In this document: positions 57,546-64,000 of the stretch, one piece after another
Layout: each line of letters begins with the position of its first letter
How positions within the stretch are numbered: the first letter of the stretch is position 1
DNA from: Reticulitermes speratus
Taxonomy: Eukaryota > Arthropoda > Insecta > Blattodea > Rhinotermitidae
Reading direction: 5' to 3'
DNA: 64,000 bases
Assembly (NCBI GenBank): GCA_021186555.1
Contig: JAJKFL010000004.1
Coordinates: 15,085,807-15,149,806 of the forward strand
Position numbers and translations under genes: made by a program
Notes under the pieces: generated by a model
Seen by the model: only the letters and a program-made list of their open reading frames with translations
The model's database searches: none
Told to the model about the DNA's origin: nothing

Positions 57546-58261
57546 CTGTCTTGTTATAAAGATTGTACTTCTGGCTAAGGTTGTATAGATAATTTCATAC
57601 ACTCTGTATACAGTGACTAATCCTGATCCTGAGGTTAGGTTACGCGAAAGGTTAGAGTATGCCTTCCAATTGCACCTCCCCTACACCTCCAAGAAATCAT
57701 CCACTATTGTTTAAGGTAGCGTAGTAAATAATAATAATAATAATAAACCAAAATACGATCACGCACAATTCTTTCATTATCCGCAAAAGAGAGAACTCTA
57801 AGATTCCAATCTGATACCTTTTGGTAATTTGCTTGCTATTTGACACTCTATAAAAATGTAATTTTAAGAAAATATCAATTCTTTAATAAGGTCCCTAAGT
57901 GGCATTAGTATCGTTCCCGCTTCATAAGACAGCGACTTCACCATTTTGTCATTACTAACTCTAGAATGGCGTTTTAGTATACTCTAATGCAGGGGTGCAC
58001 ATAGTTCCGGGGCCAGGTAGCCAGGGCGACTAAACTTTGAAGGGTGGCGCCTAATATTTGTGAGTTCTCAGTACGGAACTTGCTTCATGTCACCTTCAAA
58101 GTGCCTAGAATTTTGAAGTGGCTTTTACATTCTTGGTTAACTTAAGCAGCCCTGCTCTAACGCACTTGTTCATAATAAGCTGAGTAAAAATAGGTAATAT
58201 GCACACAGAAGGAAGAGTGACATTATCAGCCTAATTTTATTTCCTAAGAATGCAACTGGGC
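57546..58261. other. no gene seen; short (AAT)n
   Basis: Contains (AAT)n at about 57726-57747. Nothing else recognised. Confidence 0.5.
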
Positions 58262-58510
58262 CGCTCCCGGTAGCCGCGCGGTCTAAGGCGTAGGTCTGCG
58301 GCCGCTCGCTTGCTGGGATTGCGGGTTCGAATCCCTCCGAGGGCATGGAGGTCTGTCTCTTGTCACGTCCAGAAGAGTCTTACCGAGAGTATGTGTGTGT
58401 GTGCGTGTGTGTGTGCGTGTGTGTGTGTAATTGAGTGTGATCAGGTGCAACATATAACCCTCTACATCTAAAACAAGTAGGTAGAAGAGGTCGTACTAAG
58501 AAAGAAAAAA
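58262..58510 (+). mobile_element. tRNA-derived SINE, family 2 (copy b)
   Basis: Head TCCCGGTAGCCGCGCGG (A box TAGCCGCGCGG) and B box GGTTCGAATCC. Body ATGGAGGTCTGTCTCTTG, a GT-rich stretch at 58391-58430, then AACATATAACCCTCTAC and an A/AAAG-rich tail. Confidence 0.8.
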
Positions 58511-58561
58511 GAATGGACGAATGAAATTAGGTTAACAAATGGTGTTTAAGTACGGAAGTTA

Positions 58562-58612
58562 TTCTTTCTTTCTTTCTTTCTCTCTCTCTCTCTCTTTCTT
58601 TCTTTCATTCAT

Positions 58613-58651
<39 letters not shown>
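58562..58651. repeat. (TTTC)n microsatellite, tail of split SINE copy c
   Basis: CTTT units with a CT-rich core, lying at the 3' side of the minus-strand SINE. Confidence 0.85.
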
Positions 58652-58652
<1 letters not shown>

Positions 58653-58934
58653 AGACTGACCTCTTCTACATACTCATTGTAGGTGCAGAGGGTTATATGT
58701 TGTACGTTCATCACACTCAATGAGACACACAGATAATCGACAGCAATCCTCTAAACCAGTGTTATTCAAACTTTTTTGTTCACGTACCCCTACATACAAT
58801 TTATCTTCAACTTTGTACCCCGAAAGTTGTTGGTGCGTAATTCAAGTTATACATAATCTATAATCTACATCTAAAATAAGTTAAATAAATTACATCCAAA
58901 ATAATGTATTAAATAATAAGTTTTAAATGAAAAA

Positions 58935-58943
58935 AGGAGAATC
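58935..58943. repeat. RTE-B target-site duplication, left (AGGAGAATC)
   Basis: Recurs at 62703-62711. The matching uninterrupted site in the longer hAT is at about 45886-45894 (AGGAAAATC). Confidence 0.8.
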
Positions 58944-59050
58944 TAACTAACTAACTCCATGGAGCAGAGTCCTTCTTGAGAAGCTAACAGGTCGTCAGCT
59001 AGTCAAGAAATACCCCGCGTTTTATGGAACCCGAAGATTCATTACCGTAC

Positions 59051-60340
59051 TCACAAGAGCCCGACACCTGTCCCTATCCTGAGCCATATAAATCCAGTCC
59101 ATGCCCCCCCCCATCCCACTTCTTGAAGATCCATTTTAATATTATCCTCCCATCTACGCCTGGGTCTTCCAAGTGGTCTCCTTCCCTCAGGTCTCCCCAC
59201 CAAAATCCTGTACACACCTCTCCCCTCCCCCATACGTGCTACAAGCCCCGACCACCTCATTCTTCTTGATTTGATCACCCGAATAATATTTGGTGATGAG
59301 TACAGATCATTAAGTTCCTCGTTATGTAGTCTTCTCCACTCCCCCGTCACCTCGTCTCTCTTAGGCCCAAAATCCTCCTCAGCGCCCTATTCTCGAACAC
59401 TCTCAGCCTATGTTCCTCCCTCAGTGTGAGAAACCAAGTTTCACATCCATTCTAGGCCAATCTCCTTACTAGCGACTACTAAAGCTTCTGTGTTTTTCAT
59501 TATAGCATGTATGCTTCCGCCCAATATATTAACATCATCAGCATAAACTAGAAGCTGATGTGTACCATTTAATTTCAAGTCCCCCTGGTTTCCCTGAATC
59601 CCCTTATGGCATATTCCAAAGAAAAGTTGAAAAGCAATGGCGATAAAGCTTCTCCTTGTTTCAAACCATTCTTAATAGGATGTGTCAGACAAATGTTTGC
59701 CTACCCGGACTCTGTTATAGGATTTATTTAGACACATTTTTTACTAGACTTACTAGTTTCATAGGGATACCGAATTCAATGAGAATATTATACAAGGCCT
59801 CCCTTCTAACTGAATCATAGGCTTTCTTGAAGTCTATAAATAGCTGATGCACTGCATCATTGAATTCCCAATTTTTTTTCAAGTATTTGACGAATGCAGA
59901 ATATATGATCAGTAGTCGACCTGTTAAGTCTAAATCCACACTGATGCTCCCCAATAATTTCTTCTGCATATGGAGTTAACCTTGTCGGAAGGATGTTGGA
60001 TAGAATTTTGTATGTGGTTGACAAAAGTGATATGCCTCGATAATTACTGCAATCTGTTTTATCACCCTTCTTATAAATAGGTACAATGATTGACTCCTTC
60101 CACTTTTCTGGCAATTCCTCTTTATTCCAAATAGAATTAATAAGTTTATGGATCTCAGTGCGAATTTTCCTACCTCCTGCTTTAATCAGTTCTGCTGGAA
60201 TTTGATCAATACCTGGTGATTTGTGCCTTTTTAACTTTTCAATAGTCATCTCAACCTCAGAGTCACGGGGCTCAGGCACCAGTGGCTCTGCTGTATGTAT
60301 TTCAGTCTGCCTAACATCATTAACCCCATGTACATTCAAT
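59051..60340 (-). pseudogene. RTE-B reverse transcriptase, 3' part
   Basis: 60339-59857 carries KRHKSPGIDQIPAELIKAGG, ESIIVPIYKKGDKTDCSNYRGISLL and HQCGFRLNRSTTDHIF. A shifted frame (59969-59724) carries LFIDFKKAYDSVRRE (motif A). A further frame at about 59560-59520 carries LLVYADDVNILGG with the catalytic YADD intact. After an internal deletion, 59350-59051 carries [32 protein letters not shown] and [12 protein letters not shown]. At least three frame changes; inactive. Confidence 0.85.
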
Positions 60341-61118
60341 CATCATCATCATTCTCTAAAGGCTAAGCCTTGTCGCTGCAACCATAGATGTCTGTCTTGT
60401 GCCAGTCTCTTCATTTCGGCGTAGGAGTTGCAAAAGAGTTCCTTCATCAGATTCTTGATGTAAGAGAGCCTTGGTCGTCCTCTACTTTCCTTCCCCAACA
60501 CTCTACCTTCCATGATGTTGGTAACAAAACCATTATGTCTCAACAAATGTCCAATAAGTTTCACTTTCCTCATTCCTACCACTCTTAATATTGTTCTCTT
60601 TTCATTGATTTCCTTCAGCACTTCTTCGTTGCCTTTTCTATCCATCCAACTAATTCTATTAACTCTTCCCCACAACCACATTTCAGCTGCTTCCATCCTC
60701 TTTTTCTCTTGCCTTCCCAATGTCCATGTTTCACTTCCATATGTCATGACACTCCATACATATGCTTTTATAAACTTCTTCCTTGTTTCAAGGCTTAGAT
60801 TCTTGTTCATGATGAGACTTTTCTTATTTTGGAATGCCAACTTTGCAAGGGCTATCCTTTTCTTTACCTCGTTTATACATCTATTTCCATTGGTAACTAT
60901 ACTTCCTAGGTAGCAAAATTCTTGTACTTCTTTTACTTTGTCAATCCCTATTCTTACTTGGGCAGTTCTTCCCTGACTCTTTTTACATATTTTCATAACC
61001 TTAGTCTTTGCTTTGTTTATCCTAAGTTTGTATTTGTTTAAAACTTTTTCTAGTATCTGTAACATATTATTCATATCTTTCTCTGAATCCGCAAGTATCG
61101 CAATGTCATCTGCAAATC
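60341..61118 (-). mobile_element. 5'-truncated LINE fragment (family C) nested in RTE-B
   Basis: A 778-bp insert bounded by an exact 11-bp duplication GTACATTCAAT (60330-60340 and 61119-61129), ending on the minus strand in a (TGA)n tail. It encodes only the RT from the catalytic box onward. Confidence 0.88.
60349..61118 (-). pseudogene. LINE family C RT C-terminal region
   Basis: Open and unbroken from the truncation point: VRFADDIAILADSEKDMNNML (catalytic FADD intact, at the very start of the insert), FCYLGSIVTNGNRC, YGSETWTLGRQEKKRME, NRISWMDRKGNEEVL, KVKLIGHLLRHNGF, ending LWLQRQGLAFRE. The frame happens to be continuous with the host LINE endonuclease upstream, so one 633-codon ORF (62250-60349) spans both. 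That fusion is an accident of insertion and not a native protein. It resembles family A more than family B, a distinct RTE-like lineage. Confidence 0.85.
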
Positions 61119-62437
61119 GTACATTCAATAGCTGAAAGAAATGATTCCTCCAACTACCCAAAACACTGTGGGAGTCTGCAACCAGATCACCCTTCTCATC
61201 CTTTACTACATTAGTTCTAGGCTTGTAACCCTTCTTAAAGTCACTGATGCCCCTACACAAGTCTCTGATATTCTTGTTCTTACTGTTTGTTTCAAGTTCA
61301 TTAATTTTAGCTTTCAGATATTCCTTCTTTTTGTTCCTCAAATGTCTACTAGCTTCACGTCTTACATTGTTCAGATTATCTACATTACTTTGGTTTGGAT
61401 TCACTAACCACTGCGTTTTAGCCTGCTTCCTTTGATCTAAAAATTCTTCGTCAAACCATGGTTTATGCTGCTTCCTTTCATACAGCCCAAGACTCTCTTT
61501 AGCTGAGATTTTGATACTCTTTTTAATGTTTTCCCGAGCCCTATTTTTGTCCTCACTGACATTTAAGTTCTCCAAAGCTGCAAACCTGTTTGAGATCCTT
61601 ATCTGATACTGTTTCCTAACCTCTAGTTCACTTAGCTTCTCGAGAATAAATCTCTCTGCATCAACCTTCTGTGCTGCTTGTTTAATTACCGCCAGTCTTT
61701 CCCTAACTTTTGCAACCACCAGATAGTGATCAGTATTACAGTCAGCTCCCCTGAAAGATAGCACATCGAGTATACTTAAATGCCATCTCCTATCTATCAA
61801 TACGTGATCAATCTGATTATGAGTCTTCCTATCAGGAGAGGTCCAGGTGTATTTATGAATATTTCGGTGTGGGAACATCGTGCTCTTAACAACTAGATTT
61901 TTTGATATGGCAAAGTTTACAACTCTAACACCATTATCATTACTATCCTCACGTAAACTCTCATTCCCGATCGTCGGTTTGAAAGTATCCTCCCTCCCCA
62001 ATTTTGCATTAAAATCTCCTAACAGAATTTTCATGTGGTATTTAAGAAAATGATCGAAAACCTGTTCTAATTCCTCATAGGAACTGTCCTTTGAGTCATC
62101 ACTTTTCTCCTCAGTTGGTGCATGCGCATTCAGAACAATGAAATTAAACCATCGACCTCTCAGCACCATATATGACATCCTATCACTAACAAACTCTACT
62201 CTCTTAATTGCTGATACTATTCTCTGGTGTACAAAAAAACCTGTTCCCAATTGGTGGCTTTAATTTCCTTTTCCGCAAAAAAGAAGTATAATCCCCTGCT
62301 CTTACTGTGCCTCCTTTGTCCCACCTAACCTCCTGTACACCCACTAAATCTAATTTGTACCTAGCTAATTCCCTGGCCACTGTCATAAGTGACCCTGACC
62401 TATACAGGCTTCTCACGTTCCATGTTCCAAATCTCAT
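61119..62437 (-). pseudogene. RTE-B endonuclease and linker, frameshifted
   Basis: The first Met that suits the family is at about 62437 (MRFGTWNVRSLYRSGS), with LDLVGVQEVRWDKGG following; the upstream leader codons are TTG-led. A frame change near 62230 moves to the 62250 frame: FNFIVLNAHAPTEEK, ILLGDFNAKLGRED (GDFN), YTWTSPDRKTHNQIDHVLID and DCNTDHYLVVAKV (terminal DH box). A long basic linker then runs to HFFQLLN, where the nested insert starts. Confidence 0.85.
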
Positions 62438-63195
62438 GTTCTTTTTCCGTTGCTTAAGTTGTACCAAAAAATCAGTCAAGGTCCGAGGCTTTGTATATTG
62501 TTTCGTAACATGGTAATTTTTAAGGTGAAGTGTTGATAGCACCTCGCCCAATCCCCAAGCTGGAGGACCACCCCTTGTCGGCTGTCCGCGACTGCTTATT
62601 CAATGTGTTCGCAGCTACCCTCCATATCAGGAGGCCGTTCCTCCATCCGCAACCAGAGGACGCACCATGCCGTGGTGACAGGGAGAAACTTATCATGGAA
62701 TTAGGAGAATCAAGCTATTAAATAACAAATATATTATTGCCTATCATATAGAAATGAAAAAAGGAACCAAGGTATTTTAGCAAAGCAAAATTATATGCAC
62801 TATGTGGAATAAAATTAAATTAGCCGCCCAGATAAGAATGGCATAAAGGAGAGAGAGAAAAAATGGTGCTCCCAAATCGCATGTTCTTACGTCCGGGTCT
62901 CTTGTGGCCAACCCTAAATCTGGCCCTGATTATTCAGTATTTATCATGAAATTATATATTTATCTTTTTTTAATTTTACGTACCCCCTAATATGTCTTCG
63001 CGTACCCCCAGGGGTACGCGTACCCAGGTTGAATACCACTGCTCTAGACGACGGATTGGCCAGATGCAGAGACCTCTACCTGATAATTCACAACATTCAC
63101 AATAGACAGACAGCCATGCCCCTGACGGGATTCGAATCCGCAAGCCCAACAAGCAAGCGGCCGCAGACCTACGCCTTACCGCGCGGCCACCGGGA

Positions 63196-64000
63196 TCGGC
63201 GAGGCGTAAATAAATACGCATCCTGCCTTCCTGGTGTTATCTATCGTGTAGCAGTCAAATTTACATGTCAAGGAGAAAGTTTCAGACCTGCACAAGGAAC
63301 CCTGGAGGTGGCACTTTGATCGATTAGTTCTCTTACTGTAAGCACATTCCATAACACGCATCGTTACGGAGATAAATCACTTTCTGCAACAGTAGCTTTC
63401 CTTCGGGAAACTACTAGCCTACCGCTGCTTGGCTCAGCGTTTTGCTTTCATTAATTATTTTGCTTGCTTAAACACTTTGCGTTAGATGGCCCACAGATAT
63501 GCTGCCTGACCTGTCTGCATGTTATGATGGTTTTTGGTAATAACTTGGGATACTGCCGCCAAGCCTCCACACACACACACGCGAGCGCGCGCACGCACAC
63601 AAAGATGCTGCAGGAGCTGGTGGTTTATCTGTTGCACTCTAAAATTTCGCCTTCTGGTCACGGTATAGTTCAGCAAAGTGTATTGACCTCTCAGAGAAAG
63701 CAAATTTTTCTAGTCGATTACAAATTGTGTTAATCAGTTTCCTGGTAAAGCAAGTGAATTTATTTCCGTGGCGTGACTTGAAGATCACATCATCAATATA
63801 CACGTAACACTAGAGTTACTTAAGTGAAATAATGGAGCGATAGTATGCTAGAATTCTAGATATTGTCCGTCTTACAATATTCAGAAAAAATGCAACTATT
63901 TTTCGTAAAATTTGGCTAGTTTTACTGATTAATATACTGTCTTCCTAAGACAATCGAGTTGGTGCCTCCCCGCCTTTTCACCGCAGGACGGAAAAAGAGC
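63196..64000. other. no gene seen; (CA)n and a possible RT scrap
   Basis: CA/CG-rich simple repeat at about 63571-63600. At about 63690-63730 a short frame QRKQIFLVDYKLC resembles SRKTNLLLFDYKLC of the Jockey-like RT at 13-15 kb, perhaps the edge of another copy. Confidence 0.4.

Larger units (their letters stand above)
58944..62702 (-). mobile_element. RTE-like LINE family B, long copy with nested LINE
   Basis: A 5' leader at about 62700-62440, endonuclease, RT in broken frames, and a short 3' end with a (TTAG)n tail. It is interrupted by a second LINE fragment at 60341-61118. The region between YADD (about 59540) and GCETW (about 59450) is also deleted compared with the short copy at 56.7 kb. 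Confidence 0.85.
58757..63041 (-). mobile_element. hAT element, internally deleted copy, interrupted by a LINE
   Basis: Ends CAGTGTTATTCAAA and GGTTGAATACCACTG. 8-bp duplications CTCTAAAC/CTCTAGAC match at 7 of 8. The left 187 bp and right ~340 bp match the longer hAT (45706-49635), but the transposase is absent: the join lies near 62798 after AAATTATATG. A LINE is inserted at GGAGAATC. Confidence 0.85.
58562..63195 (-). mobile_element. tRNA-derived SINE, family 2 (copy c), split by a hAT insertion
   Basis: The SINE head (63195-63042: GCGCGGTAAGGCG, B box GGATTCGAATCC, ATGGCTGTCTGTC, GGTAGAGGTCTCTGC) and its tail (58756-58562: AACATATAACCCTCTGCACC and the TTTC tail) are separated by the hAT at 58757-63041. 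CTCTAAAC and CTCTAGAC flank the hAT and align to the SINE word at about 6151-6158. Confidence 0.75.

Noticed and set aside
63176..63221. Possible functional tRNA genes at SINE heads (5.3, 6.3, 19.2, 58.3, 63.2 kb)
   Set aside because: Each is followed by a conserved non-tRNA body and a simple tail and lacks a proper cloverleaf; they are SINE heads.

Overview
This is eukaryotic, almost certainly insect, genomic DNA. It is AT-rich, has microsatellites throughout, and is built from transposable elements in several stages of decay. I recognise no host protein-coding exon. The mix of families (RTE-like and Jockey-like LINEs, hAT, Penelope-like, Helentron-like pieces, three tRNA-derived SINE families and a Maverick/Polinton) fits a large TE-rich insect genome. 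Several repeat peptides look like those I associate with cockroaches, but that is recollection, not proof.

Layout. 1-12.9 kb: mostly unassignable AT-rich DNA with a 130-bp foldback (2.2 kb), a Jockey-like RT scrap (2.4 kb), a Helentron-like N-terminal ORF (3.8 kb), two tRNA-SINEs (5.1, 6.1 kb) and an RTE 3' scrap (5.4 kb). 12.9-16.4 kb: a long Jockey/CR1-like LINE (minus strand) beside a short copy of its own 3' end. 16.7-19.4 kb: a tandem ~300-bp repeat, hammerhead-like motifs, a SINE and microsatellites. 20.4-25.6 kb: an EEP endonuclease fragment, then an RNase H-bearing LINE fragment and a full-length RTE-like LINE inserted at the same target word, both with visible target-site duplications (TSDs). 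25.6-29.7 kb: no gene seen.

29.738-45.626 kb is the centrepiece: a structurally complete 15.9-kb Polinton (virus-like self-synthesising transposon) with 6-bp TSDs and ~1.35-kb terminal inverted repeats (TIRs). A leftward gene block encodes protein-primed DNA polymerase B, packaging ATPase, a small pX-like protein, an accessory protein, a chromodomain integrase, minor capsid, a pVI-like basic protein, major capsid, an adenain-like protease, a possible RNase H-fold protein and a PC4-like protein. A short rightward block encodes a paralogue of that PC4-like protein and a putative nucleotidyltransferase-like protein. The TIRs hold a promoter-like cluster, an AT-rich tandem array and a tRNA-like pol III unit. 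Polymerase, integrase, both capsid genes and one accessory gene carry frameshifts or stops, so this copy is probably dead, while protease, ATPase, the small proteins and the end genes remain open.

45.7-49.6 kb is a decayed hAT element whose transposase is interrupted by a 700-bp foldback with inverted arms and a hammerhead-like motif in each arm. 53.8-54.8 kb is a decayed Penelope-like RT plus GIY-YIG fragment. 56.5-57.5 kb is an internally deleted RTE-like copy. 58.3-63.2 kb is a four-level nest: a SINE split by an internally deleted hAT, which is split by an RTE-like LINE, which is split by a second 5'-truncated LINE. The hAT and both LINE junctions have recognisable TSDs.
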